Source: Bacillus sp. IITD106
GTDB lineage: Bacteria; Bacillota; Bacilli; Bacillales; Bacillaceae_C
Direction: 5' to 3'
NCBI RefSeq assembly: GCF_019459225.1
Contig: NZ_JAIAZY010000022.1
Span: 1 to 64,000, forward strand
Length of the DNA: 64,000 nt
Shown here: in pieces, positions 27,283-36,225 of the stretch
Numbering within the stretch: position 1 is the stretch's first letter
Layout: every line of letters starts with the position of its first letter
Notes under the pieces: model-generated
Databases searched by the model: none
The model's input: only the letters and a program-made list of their open reading frames with translations
Told to the model about the DNA's origin: nothing
Position numbers and translations under genes: made by a program

Positions 27283-29994
27283 TTACTTTCTTTTTAGCCC
27301 AAGAAACTCTGCAATTCCATCTGCATGTGCCTTTGCTATTAAATTTCTAAACCATTCTTGTTTTATTAATGCCATATCACCACTATTATCGATAAAGCCA
27401 TTTTCAGTTAAAATAGCTGGCATATTTGTTTCTCGTAAAACTGCAAAATCTGCCTTTTTCTCGCCTCTATCTTTAATTCCGTTTGACGAATATATAGGTG
27501 CAATATGTTTATGCATGATGTTTTGCAATAGCACACCATCCGTTTTTTTAGAATGCCTATAATCTTCATATCCACTAGTCTTACTGTCAAAAGAGTTAAG
27601 ATGAATTGATACAAACACATCTGCTCCCCACCGATTAGCAATATTGGCCCGATCTTTTAATTCTAAAAATGTATCATCTGATCGGGTTAATCTAACTTCG
27701 TGACCCAAATAATACGTATTCAAATAATATTCCACTTTTTTTGCAATATCTAAAGCTATATTCTTCTCAAAGAAACCATTACCTATTGCACCTGAGTCTT
27801 TTCCACCATGGCCGGCATCAATAACTATTTTCTTTTTTAATGAAGGATCATACTGTGATTCGCTTATTAAAATATTAACTAAACGTCCGCCCACATCTCC
27901 GACAATAAATTGCGATCCATCGGTTCCAAATGTTTTCAAAGTTTGACCAGCATTGAGATATCCGATGATTTTGGTACGGTTATCACGATCATAAAGGGCT
28001 AACGATTTTGGAGATATAAATGTTTTATAAACAATGAGACCGGGATTGACACTTGCGATGTTCGAACCATTACTTATGCTGACATCATTGGAATAAATAT
28101 ATCCTGGTTGGCCAAGATAATGAATAACTGCAACATTATCATTAATAATTTGTGATATCTTAAATTCATTGCCTTTTCCAGTTAATTTCCCAATTGTATT
28201 TCCCTTTGAGTTATAAACAAAAGTTTGTTCCTTCTTAGTTGTTAAGAACTGATCTGTAGATTGGAAATACAATCTTTTCACGAAACCTAATCGACCGCCT
28301 ACATCGATTACAATAAATTCAGGACCGTTTGTTCCGTATGTGTTAAATGTTTGTCCGCTAGCCATATATCCAATTACTTCACTTTTCACACTCGCAGAAG
28401 AAAAGATTGGAAGTGGCTTTTCATCTTTTAATCCCGTTTTATATATAGTTAATCCCGGATTAGAGTTTTCTATTTTGCCTTCTTTTTTAGGTGTTACATC
28501 TTGAATACGAACATAACCTGTTGATCCAGCGAAATGAATAATAGCCCAGGTATCATTATAGATTTGATCTATCTTATATTCTACGTTTTTACCATTAAAG
28601 TTGCCTAGTGCTCTTTTTCCACTTGCATCCGAATAAACAATCGTCTGATCTTTTTTTGTAGCGAAATATTGATCATTTCCTGCAAAATAAAGTCTATCGA
28701 CAAAACCAAGTCGACCACCTATATCAATTACAATAAATTCAGGTCCGTTGGTTCCATATGTTTTAAACGCTTGACCACTAGCCAGATATCCTATAACCTT
28801 ACTCCTTTTACTGGCTGATGAATATATAGGCAGGGGTTTATCATCTTTTAAACCGGTCTTAAAGACAATTAATCCCGGATTAGGTGTTTCTACTCTCCCT
28901 CCAATTTTAGGAGTAACGTCTTGGATGCGGACGTATCCTGGTGATCCAGCAAAATGTATGATGGCCCAAATGTCATCAAGTACTTGATCAATTTTGTATA
29001 CCGTATTATTGCCATTCAAATTTCCTAATGCTCGCTTACCACTTGTATCTGAATATACAATTGTTTGCTCTTCATCTGTAGTGATGTATTTATCACTCGA
29101 CTGGAAATACTTTCTTTGAACAAATGCTAACCTTCCTCCAACATCAACCACTATAAACTCCGGCCCGTTTGTTCCAAAAGTGGAAAATTGTTGTCCTTGT
29201 TGAATATATCCTAGTACTTCTGAATTCTTACTAGCACCAGCATATATCGCTACGTTGCTAGAACTATGAATAGTATTTTTATAAACTGGTAAACCGGGAT
29301 TCGGTAATTGAAAATTAGATTCATCCGTAAAAGTAACATCTGTTATTTTTATGAACCCTGTTGTCCCTGCATAATGGATACTTATCCAATTATTATCAAT
29401 TTTGCTTAAGATCTTATATTTAGATTGGCTACGATATAATTTCCCAATAATCTTACCGCCATTGATACGGTCATATACTATTGCTTCACTATTTTTCAAA
29501 ATAAAATAATCTTGTACAACGAAATTATTATCGTTTTGAATATTCTTTTCTGAGTCGACAGTTTGAGTGGGGATTTCTTTAGCATCTTTTTCAATCTCCT
29601 CTAAAGATACTTCCATTTCCGACTCTGTCTCTATATTTCCATTAGATTTTTCAGTATCATTGTTTAAAATTACATCTTTTTTCGCAGATTCTTCAGATAC
29701 AGCTTTTTCGTCAACTTCATTTATTGAAGCATCTTCATTTTCTTTGGCTTCAGCATTTCCTTCTCCCAATTCTTCACCATTATCGGGTTCGGCTAAATTG
29801 TTTTCTTGTAGAGTCGTTTCTTCATTATCGATATTATTAACATCTTGTTTTTCAAAACTATCATTCTTTAATTTTTGCTCATGCTGCACTGTATCATCTA
29901 CCGCCGCATTTGCTGCCTTTGCGTTTTGCAAGTTTGCAAAAAATACTAGTGACATAAACAATATCAAAAAACAAAATAAAAACTTATATTTCAT
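27283..29994 (-). CDS. Secreted wall hydrolase: SH3-like repeats plus Amidase_3 domain, 903 aa
   Basis: A signal peptide ends near QNAKAANA, followed by an acidic linker to about residue 160. Then come four modules of the same 140-residue type as in the glucosaminidase (VYSDTSGKRALGNLNG, HFAGSPGYVRIQDV, TYGTNGPEFIVIDVGGRLGFV); the last is shortened. Residues from about 720 form a zinc N-acetylmuramoyl-L-alanine amidase: VIDAGHGGKDSGA (His), FFEKNIALDIA (Glu), FVSIHLNS (His) and ILTENGFI (catalytic Glu). It would cut the stem peptide from muramic acid. It lies 41 bases after wzy with its own terminator. AAAGGGG precedes ATG. Confidence 0.92.
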   Translation of the reverse strand: MKYKFLFCFLILFMSLVFFANLQNAKAANAAVDDTVQHEQKLKNDSFEKQDVNNIDNEETTLQENNLAEPDNGEELGEGNAEAKENEDASINEVDEKAVSEESAKKDVILNNDTEKSNGNIETESEMEVSLEEIEKDAKEIPTQTVDSEKNIQNDNNFVVQDYFILKNSEAIVYDRINGGKIIGKLYRSQSKYKILSKIDNNWISIHYAGTTGFIKITDVTFTDESNFQLPNPGLPVYKNTIHSSSNVAIYAGASKNSEVLGYIQQGQQFSTFGTNGPEFIVVDVGGRLAFVQRKYFQSSDKYITTDEEQTIVYSDTSGKRALGNLNGNNTVYKIDQVLDDIWAIIHFAGSPGYVRIQDVTPKIGGRVETPNPGLIVFKTGLKDDKPLPIYSSASKRSKVIGYLASGQAFKTYGTNGPEFIVIDIGGRLGFVDRLYFAGNDQYFATKKDQTIVYSDASGKRALGNFNGKNVEYKIDQIYNDTWAIIHFAGSTGYVRIQDVTPKKEGKIENSNPGLTIYKTGLKDEKPLPIFSSASVKSEVIGYMASGQTFNTYGTNGPEFIVIDVGGRLGFVKRLYFQSTDQFLTTKKEQTFVYNSKGNTIGKLTGKGNEFKISQIINDNVAVIHYLGQPGYIYSNDVSISNGSNIASVNPGLIVYKTFISPKSLALYDRDNRTKIIGYLNAGQTLKTFGTDGSQFIVGDVGGRLVNILISESQYDPSLKKKIVIDAGHGGKDSGAIGNGFFEKNIALDIAKKVEYYLNTYYLGHEVRLTRSDDTFLELKDRANIANRWGADVFVSIHLNSFDSKTSGYEDYRHSKKTDGVLLQNIMHKHIAPIYSSNGIKDRGEKKADFAVLRETNMPAILTENGFIDNSGDMALIKQEWFRNLIAKAHADGIAEFLGLKRK

Positions 29995-30035
29995 AATTGA
30001 CCCCTTTTTATACTCCTAAGATTGCCATAATTTTA

Positions 30036-31409
30036 TTAATTATCACTTACATTTTGTGTTCGATAGACATTTGGTAAATCATTTTTTAAGTAGATTATCC
30101 CAAAGCCGCCGCCTAAAAGTAAAATCAATAAGATCCAAAATGGATTTAATATAAAATCAGTAAATCCTCCGACTGCAATCCTTGGAATATTGACAGTAAA
30201 AAAAACAAACAAACTTATGAATACAGGATTTTTTGGTAACCGTAAAAACGTTATATAAATTATTTGGAGAAGTGCTCCAATATAGATGGTTCCAATGAAA
30301 ACACCAAGGTAACCAAAATTCGCAAAAGCTTCACCTGCAAAAATAGTGTTAAGAACCCCTGCTATTCCTTGTTCAACCTTTTCAGGATAATACATTTCCA
30401 TTACCATTCTAGCCGATCTTATTTGTTCAATATCATATAGCCGTAGCGTAATATTAGGGAGGCTCTTTCCTAATAATAAGTTAGCCTTATCTCCAAATAA
30501 TTCTAGATGAAGAAAAAATGGAGAAATTTGTGATAAAATAAGTCTTCCGATTGGTCCTGTATTATACGACAACATTTCTTTAATAGAGGTAACCTTTTGC
30601 ACAAATACATATAGTCCTACTAAAAGAGAGACTCCTAACAAACCAATAAATGTAACCCATTTATAATTCAACTTAAGTTTTCCAATATATATATTTAGAA
30701 GAATAAACATTAAAAAGTAAAAGAAGATAGGTGCTTTTTGTAAATCATAGATAGACATCACTATGGAAATGCCAAACAAAACAATAAATAAAATCCGCCA
30801 TTTATTTAATTTCGTTGTTATTGCATATATATACGCTATAAATGATAGGATTGGTGGGAGTCCAATGGCAAAAATATTCCTAATTTGCTCATTCCCTTTA
30901 AACTCTCGTCCAACTTCTATACGTAATTCTCCTAAATTGGAACCACCCTTAAACAATTCAAAAATAGGAATTTTGTCTATCATTAAAAAGGTATACGTTA
31001 CCGCTAATGTACAAACAAGTGTTAAGAATCCAATAAATAAAAAAAAGTCGTTATCGTTTTTTTTATTTGTCTCAACACCTTTAGCCAAATATTCCTTATA
31101 TTCAATACCCGCATCAAAATTTAACCATTTGGAAACGGTAATCATCGTCAATGGCATAAAAATCATAATATAACAAATTAGGTAAAAGCCAATTGCTCGA
31201 TACGAATTGTTATGAAGTCTTGTTAACATATAATGATGATCTATATTCATTACAATTAGCAATGTCCCAATAAAACTACTTATTAGTAAGGAATAATAAA
31301 AGGTTAATGATATCAAATTAGGAACAAAGATTGATAAAGACCCCGATACCTTTTTGAAGAGAAAAATTGAAATGAACGCTACGCAAATCCATATTGTAAT
31401 ATAAAGCAC
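30036..31409 (-). CDS. wzy: Probable Wzy-type polysaccharide polymerase, 457 aa
   Basis: About 10-12 membrane helices with a large central external loop (region after GGSNLGELRIEVGREFKG, then FFLHLELFGDKANLLLGKSLPN). This layout and its place beside wzx, wzz and the LCP gene fit the O-antigen or oligosaccharide-repeat polymerase group; there is no strong universal motif. GTG at 31409, six bases after GAGAGGG, is preferred over GTG at 31424. The amidase gene follows after 41 bases. Confidence 0.78.
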   Translation of the reverse strand: MLYITIWICVAFISIFLFKKVSGSLSIFVPNLISLTFYYSLLISSFIGTLLIVMNIDHHYMLTRLHNNSYRAIGFYLICYIMIFMPLTMITVSKWLNFDAGIEYKEYLAKGVETNKKNDNDFFLFIGFLTLVCTLAVTYTFLMIDKIPIFELFKGGSNLGELRIEVGREFKGNEQIRNIFAIGLPPILSFIAYIYAITTKLNKWRILFIVLFGISIVMSIYDLQKAPIFFYFLMFILLNIYIGKLKLNYKWVTFIGLLGVSLLVGLYVFVQKVTSIKEMLSYNTGPIGRLILSQISPFFLHLELFGDKANLLLGKSLPNITLRLYDIEQIRSARMVMEMYYPEKVEQGIAGVLNTIFAGEAFANFGYLGVFIGTIYIGALLQIIYITFLRLPKNPVFISLFVFFTVNIPRIAVGGFTDFILNPFWILLILLLGGGFGIIYLKNDLPNVYRTQNVSDN

Positions 31410-31558
31410 TTTTAACCCTCTCACTTTTTAGATGTTATGATCTTCTTATGCTGAATTAATTTCAAAAATTTAGAATCTTACATAGGGTTGTCTACACCAA
31501 TTCTAGCCCCATCCCGACATAGAAGATTATAAATGAGAATTGAATATCGCGAAATGAA

Positions 31559-31586
31559 ACGTATAGAAGGTTTTTCTCCTATACGT
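31559..31586 (-). terminator. Hairpin between the dehydrogenase and wzy
   Basis: ACGTATAG (31559-31566) pairs with CTATACGT (31579-31586). The minus-strand sequence after it is TTTCATTTC, a weak T-run. It starts about 40 bases after the dehydrogenase stop and may attenuate transcription into wzy. Confidence 0.45.
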
Positions 31587-31627
31587 CCCATATCATTTTA
31601 GGTGACAGTTATTCAATAAGGTTCGTA

Positions 31628-32941
31628 TTATAACTTCTCATATCGTTTTGGTTTTTCATAATTTTTCATGCCATTTCTCGTATCAAACAATACCTTTGAA
31701 TACTTACTTATTAAAGAGTAATCATAATCACTATGATCTGTTGTTAATAATACAATATCAGCCGCTTCTAATAGCTCTTTTGTAAGCGGAACGGTTTCTT
31801 CGATTTGACTTCCCAGTTTAAACGAAGTCACATTAGGATCCACTGCACTTACATGTGCTCCGTTTTTCTTAAGGTTTGTAATGATAGGTAATGTTGGCGA
31901 TTCCCTTACATCGTCTATATCTTTTTTGTAGGCAACTCCCAATACTACCACATTTGCCCCTCTTAAAGCTTTTCCATCTTCATTAAGTAAATGCATAACT
32001 CTTTCAATAACAAAGTCAGGCATTGAATTATTTATTTCACCAGCTAGTTCAATTAGCTTAGTATGATAATTAAATTCACGGGCTTTATAGGTTAAGTAAA
32101 ATGGATCAATAGGAATACAATGCCCACCTAAGCCAGGTCCAGGATAAAATGCCATAAATCCATATGGTTTTGTTTTAGCAGCGTCTATTACTTCCCACAC
32201 ATCAATGTCCATTTTTTTGCACAAAATAGCCATTTCATTTGCTAGCGCAATATTGATATGTCTAAAGGTATTTTCAAAAATTTTCTCCATTTCAGCAACT
32301 GCTGGACTTGACACTTCATGAATATCACTTTGTAAAACTGAACGGTAAAGAGCAGCAGCTACTGTCGTACACTTCTCTGTTATCCCTCCAACAACCTTAG
32401 GTGTGTTTTTAGTTTTAAATTCTTTATTACCAGGGTCAACTCTTTCTGGGGAATAGGCAATAAATACATCCTCTCCGCAGGTTAAACCTACTTCTTCCAA
32501 AGCGGGTTTAACGATTTCCTCAGTCGTTCCAGGATAAGTAGTTGACTCTAACACAACTAGCATTCCTTTGTGCGCATTTTTAGCTATTTCCTTTGTTGAA
32601 CTTTCAACATAGGAGGTATTTGGCTGCTGATAAATATCTAAAGGAGTAGGAACACATATAGCAACAGCGTCGACTTCTCTAATTCTCGTATAATCAGTTG
32701 TTGCTTCTAGTCTACCTTCATTGATTAATTGTGCTAATTCTTCATCAACTACATCACCAATATAATTAATACCTTGATTCACTTGATTGACTCTTGCTTC
32801 TTGCACATCAAAACCAATTACCTTAAATCCAGCTTTAGCTTTCTCAACAGCAAGGGGCAACCCTACATAGCCTAAACCCACAACGGCTATAATTGCTTCT
32901 CTAGTTTCAATTTTATTTAAAATTTGTTCTTGATAGTTCAT
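31628..32941 (-). CDS. Nucleotide-sugar 6-dehydrogenase, WbpA-like (UDP-GlcNAc 6-dehydrogenase), 437 aa
   Basis: It oxidises C6 of a UDP-sugar to a carboxylate with two NAD+. The N-terminal Rossmann domain has VVGLGYVGLPLAVE; then VPTPLD, LESTTYPGTTEE and YSPERVDPGN. The catalytic Cys is at about residue 271 in PGPGLGGHCIPIDPFYL, and the C-terminal domain has AYKKDIDDVRESP. The STTYPGTTEE/ERVDPGN pattern is that of WbpA-type UDP-GlcNAc dehydrogenases rather than UDP-glucose dehydrogenases; UDP-ManNAc as substrate is the main alternative. AAGGAGTG precedes ATG. Confidence 0.92.
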   Translation of the reverse strand: MNYQEQILNKIETREAIIAVVGLGYVGLPLAVEKAKAGFKVIGFDVQEARVNQVNQGINYIGDVVDEELAQLINEGRLEATTDYTRIREVDAVAICVPTPLDIYQQPNTSYVESSTKEIAKNAHKGMLVVLESTTYPGTTEEIVKPALEEVGLTCGEDVFIAYSPERVDPGNKEFKTKNTPKVVGGITEKCTTVAAALYRSVLQSDIHEVSSPAVAEMEKIFENTFRHINIALANEMAILCKKMDIDVWEVIDAAKTKPYGFMAFYPGPGLGGHCIPIDPFYLTYKAREFNYHTKLIELAGEINNSMPDFVIERVMHLLNEDGKALRGANVVVLGVAYKKDIDDVRESPTLPIITNLKKNGAHVSAVDPNVTSFKLGSQIEETVPLTKELLEAADIVLLTTDHSDYDYSLISKYSKVLFDTRNGMKNYEKPKRYEKL

Positions 32942-33014
32942 ACATATTCACTCCTTTTTCTGTATTATTGCCTATAAAATTATAAGATGCACTTTAGAGA
33001 GAATAATAAAGTGA

Positions 33015-33746
33015 TTAATGTTTTTTCCTTCGTGCATCTTCTATATATTTCATAAAGGTTAAAATAACTAGGGATAAAAAGCCTCCTAATAGGATGGCAA
33101 CAACAATATTGGATTTCAAAAAGTTTTTACCTTGGTTAATTACAATACCTAAATTTTGTGGTTCTTCTAACTCTGCTAACTCTTCTTTCAGTTCTCTTTG
33201 CTTAGTTAGAAGTTTAGATTTCAGCTCTTCACTATACCGCAGCGTTTCAAATAAGGTTATATCTTTCTCAGGTGAACTCAACATTTTTTTTGAATCATTT
33301 ATAAAATTATTCGTTATGTCTAATTCGTTTTTAATGTCGTTTATTTCCGACTCTTTTACTTTTACTTTTTCATCATAAAGCTTTTGGATTCCATCAAAAT
33401 AACTATTCGTTATATTTTCAAGGGAGCTTGTAATGTTATTTTTATTTAATCCACTCATAATGAAATTAATCCTTTTATCTCCTGCACTAGCTATTGTAAC
33501 ATTGGGAAAATCACTTTTTCCGTTCTTTAGCTCATTTTTAATTAAATCAGGTTCAGTCCATGCCGCCTTTTCAACAGAACCGATGTATATAGTAGCCACT
33601 CCAGTATATGTTGGCTTTTGAAAAAAAGATAATATAATCGCAACAGCTATTAATATAATTGGAAGAATTAAAATGATTAGCTTTTTTCTCCAAAAATACG
33701 ATAAGTATTCATAAAATGTGTACATTTGGTTCTCATTATTTTGCAA
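33015..33746 (-). CDS. Wzz-like chain-length determinant without kinase partner, 243 aa
   Basis: The N-terminal helix (LIILILPIILIAVAIILSFF, about residues 24-43) and C-terminal helix (about 215-234) flank an external coiled-coil domain rich in Lys and Glu (about residues 125-200). YTFYEYLSYFWRKK is the usual Wzz cytoplasmic lead. TTG at 33746 has GGAGGA seven bases upstream, so I take it over the internal ATG. It probably sets the chain length of the locus B polymer. No BY-kinase or Tyr cluster is present in this locus. Confidence 0.82.
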   Translation of the reverse strand: MQNNENQMYTFYEYLSYFWRKKLIILILPIILIAVAIILSFFQKPTYTGVATIYIGSVEKAAWTEPDLIKNELKNGKSDFPNVTIASAGDKRINFIMSGLNKNNITSSLENITNSYFDGIQKLYDEKVKVKESEINDIKNELDITNNFINDSKKMLSSPEKDITLFETLRYSEELKSKLLTKQRELKEELAELEEPQNLGIVINQGKNFLKSNIVVAILLGGFLSLVILTFMKYIEDARRKKH

Positions 33747-33784
33747 TACAAGTTCCTCCGATTTTTCATCATTTTAAAAATAAT

Positions 33785-33809
33785 ATACCCCTTAATATTT
33801 AAGGGGTAT
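33785..33809 (-). terminator. Strong hairpin between the aminotransferase and wzz
   Basis: ATACCCCTTAA and TTAAGGGGTAT pair over 11 bp with a 3-base loop, nine bases after the aminotransferase stop. On the minus strand ATTATTTTTAAAA follows. It looks like a real but internal terminator in locus B. Confidence 0.6.
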
Positions 33810-33817
33810 TATTGCAT

Positions 33818-34933
33818 TTATTTGGAAAAGAAGCCCTTCATAATATTAACAACGTATTCTTGTTGTTCAATTTTAATTTCCGGAAAAATAGGCAAGGAAA
33901 CTGCTTCCTTTGTAGCTTTCTCACTTTCCGGGAAATCTCCTTCATTATAACCTAAATCTTTAAATACAGGTTGCAAATGGAGTGGCTGCGGGTAATATAC
34001 CATCGTAGCGACACCATTTTCTTTTAAATATGCTTGAAAATCATTTCGCCTATTTACCCTAATGGTATATTGATGGTATACATGGAAGTTCTCTTTCATT
34101 TCTACAGGAGTAATAACATCCTCACCAAATGCCTCATTAATTAAAGTAGAATAATTATTTGCTGCCTTTCTTCTATTTTCAATCCACTTATTTAAATATT
34201 TGAATTTCACATTAAGGATAGCAGCTTGAAGTTCATCTAAACGACTATTATAACCAAGTACTTGGTGATAGTATTTAGGCTTACTTCCATGCACTCTAAT
34301 TACTCGACAATTTTCAGCAATTTCATCATCATTCGTAACTATCATGCCTGCATCTCCATAGGCACCTAAATTTTTTGTGGGAAAAAAGCTATAACAAGTA
34401 GTTGTTCCTAATTCCCCAACCATTTTGTCTTTATATTTTGCCCCAATTGCTTGAGCTGCATCTTCAATAATATACAAATGATGTTTTTCTGCTATTTGAA
34501 TAATCGGATCCATATCAGCACTTTGACCGTATAGATGAACTGGAATGATCGCTTTTGTTTTTGGCGTTATGGCCGCTTCAATTTTTGCAGGGTCAATATT
34601 AAATGTAATAGGGTCAATATCCACGAATACAGGAGTTGCCCCACAACGACTGATTGCACCAGCTGTTGCAAAAAAAGTAAACGGGGTAGTAATTACTTCA
34701 TCTCCCTCAGTTACACCACAAGCTTGAAGCGAAATATGTAAAGCATCACTGCCATTTCCTACACCTATTCCATTACGAACTTTGGAATAGGTTGCAATAT
34801 CATTCTCAAGTTGTTTTACATTTGGGCCCAAAATAAACTGGGATGAAGTCATAACATTATCTAGCGATTCAAATATTTCATTTCTCAATTCTAAATATTG
34901 TTCTGATAAATCTAACATTGGTATCTTCATCAT
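33818..34933 (-). CDS. DegT/DnrJ/EryC1 PLP aminotransferase, WbpE-like, 371 aa
   Basis: A sugar aminotransferase of fold type I. Landmarks: SSQFILGPNVKQLE, GVGNGSDALHISLQA, PVHLYGQSADMDPI, IEDAAQAIG, the PLP lysine in SFFPTKNLGAYGD, and NSRLDELQAAIL. It resembles WbpE/WlbC, which adds an amino group at C3 of a UDP-3-keto-hexuronic acid. The neighbouring WbpA-, WlbA- and WbpI-like genes support this. ATG ATG stands at the start with GGGAAG upstream; either Met could be used. Confidence 0.9.
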   Translation of the reverse strand: MMKIPMLDLSEQYLELRNEIFESLDNVMTSSQFILGPNVKQLENDIATYSKVRNGIGVGNGSDALHISLQACGVTEGDEVITTPFTFFATAGAISRCGATPVFVDIDPITFNIDPAKIEAAITPKTKAIIPVHLYGQSADMDPIIQIAEKHHLYIIEDAAQAIGAKYKDKMVGELGTTTCYSFFPTKNLGAYGDAGMIVTNDDEIAENCRVIRVHGSKPKYYHQVLGYNSRLDELQAAILNVKFKYLNKWIENRRKAANNYSTLINEAFGEDVITPVEMKENFHVYHQYTIRVNRRNDFQAYLKENGVATMVYYPQPLHLQPVFKDLGYNEGDFPESEKATKEAVSLPIFPEIKIEQQEYVVNIMKGFFSK

Positions 34934-35048
34934 AATCTTCCCTTCATTATGACCGCTGTATAATACTCAATAAGATTAACATAAATTAATTCCGATGAAA
35001 AGAATAACTAGCCGATTAATTTTGTCTATTTTAAATTATGTCTAAGTA

Positions 35049-36152
35049 TTATCTCTCCAGTGCACTTTTAATTAAAATTAATTCACGTTGTATTGTATTT
35101 TCAAAAGAAAAAACTTCTTTCGTGAGTGGAGAAACACTATTTAAATCTATTTGATTGAGAACATTATTTAGATCAATATTTAAATCCTCGTTGTTCAAAT
35201 AATATACATTGCTAAATGAACGTAACATTTCTTTACAAATTGGTATATCTGATGTAATGATTGGCATTCCATATGAAGCTATCTCACACATCATCACACC
35301 TTGGGCATCCAATCTTGTTGGCATCAAGGCACATTTGTAATGATTCAGCACCTCAATAAGTTCATCAGGCTTCATAAATTTGTCAAATACTTTGAGATTT
35401 TTAGGTTTGTCATTATAAGTAAAATAATTTCCTTTACCGAAAAGATGAAATGTTAAATTTGGATATTTTTCAGCAAGTCTAACGACTACATCAACTGCAT
35501 ATTTTGATTTATCAAGTGGTCTAATCGTTACAAAATCAGCTTTAAAGTCGTTTTTAGGTAGATAGCTTTTTTCTAAAAAGACAGTATTCATAGAATTAGG
35601 AATAACATTAGAATGATTGAACACTAAATTTTTATTAACTTTGACATTACTTATAAATACGTCTCTCATCCATTCACTGACAAAAACCATTTTTAACTTA
35701 CCCTTTTTAATCTGTGATTGAATAAAACTTTTCATAATCGCTAGTTTAAAATCATCGTATATATTCTGGAATATTTTTTTTAACTTTCCTTCTTTTACAA
35801 ATGAATAAGGTGCAGGGTAATATTTTGACATTTTCATTACCTCGTGACCATGGAAAAATAGGATAATATTATTAAAACTCCGATTGTATTTTTTAAGAAA
35901 GCGAATGTGATTTCTTATATTGGGTGCATGACTAATAACAATATCAAATTTCTTATTATTGTATTTTTCCAAAAAACTTTTTTCAGACAACACTTGAATG
36001 GAATCATATTGATAAGATTCTGTTGCTTGAAAAGATAAAACGACTATATCTACACCATTTTCTTTATATTCCAAATTACGTGTGTGAACAAAATTCATTG
36101 TATATTGTCTGTCTTTATTCGGATAATCCTGAACAAGTATCAATACTGCCAA
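35049..36152 (-). CDS. Glycosyltransferase family 4 (GT-B), 367 aa
   Basis: It opens AVLILVQDYPNKDRQYTMNF. The middle has ILFFHGHEVMKMSKYYP, then VFVSEWMRD. The C-terminal nucleotide-sugar domain has VTIRPLDKSKYAVDVV, FHLFGKGNYF and QGVMMCEIASYGMPIITSDIP, with the usual Glu near the donor phosphate. TTG start with AGAGGA six bases upstream. It is one of three transferases in locus B; specificity is unknown. Confidence 0.82.
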   Translation of the reverse strand: MAVLILVQDYPNKDRQYTMNFVHTRNLEYKENGVDIVVLSFQATESYQYDSIQVLSEKSFLEKYNNKKFDIVISHAPNIRNHIRFLKKYNRSFNNIILFFHGHEVMKMSKYYPAPYSFVKEGKLKKIFQNIYDDFKLAIMKSFIQSQIKKGKLKMVFVSEWMRDVFISNVKVNKNLVFNHSNVIPNSMNTVFLEKSYLPKNDFKADFVTIRPLDKSKYAVDVVVRLAEKYPNLTFHLFGKGNYFTYNDKPKNLKVFDKFMKPDELIEVLNHYKCALMPTRLDAQGVMMCEIASYGMPIITSDIPICKEMLRSFSNVYYLNNEDLNIDLNNVLNQIDLNSVSPLTKEVFSFENTIQRELILIKSALER

Positions 36153-36225
36153 GGCATTTCCTCTTTTCTATATCATGCATTTGCCACTTAGTAAGTCTAT
36201 TGCTTAAAGGCGAATAGCAAAGCAC

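Noticed and set aside
22300-29400. Regularly spaced repeats that might suggest a CRISPR array
   Set aside because: The period is about 420 bases and the repeats encode conserved protein modules in frame.
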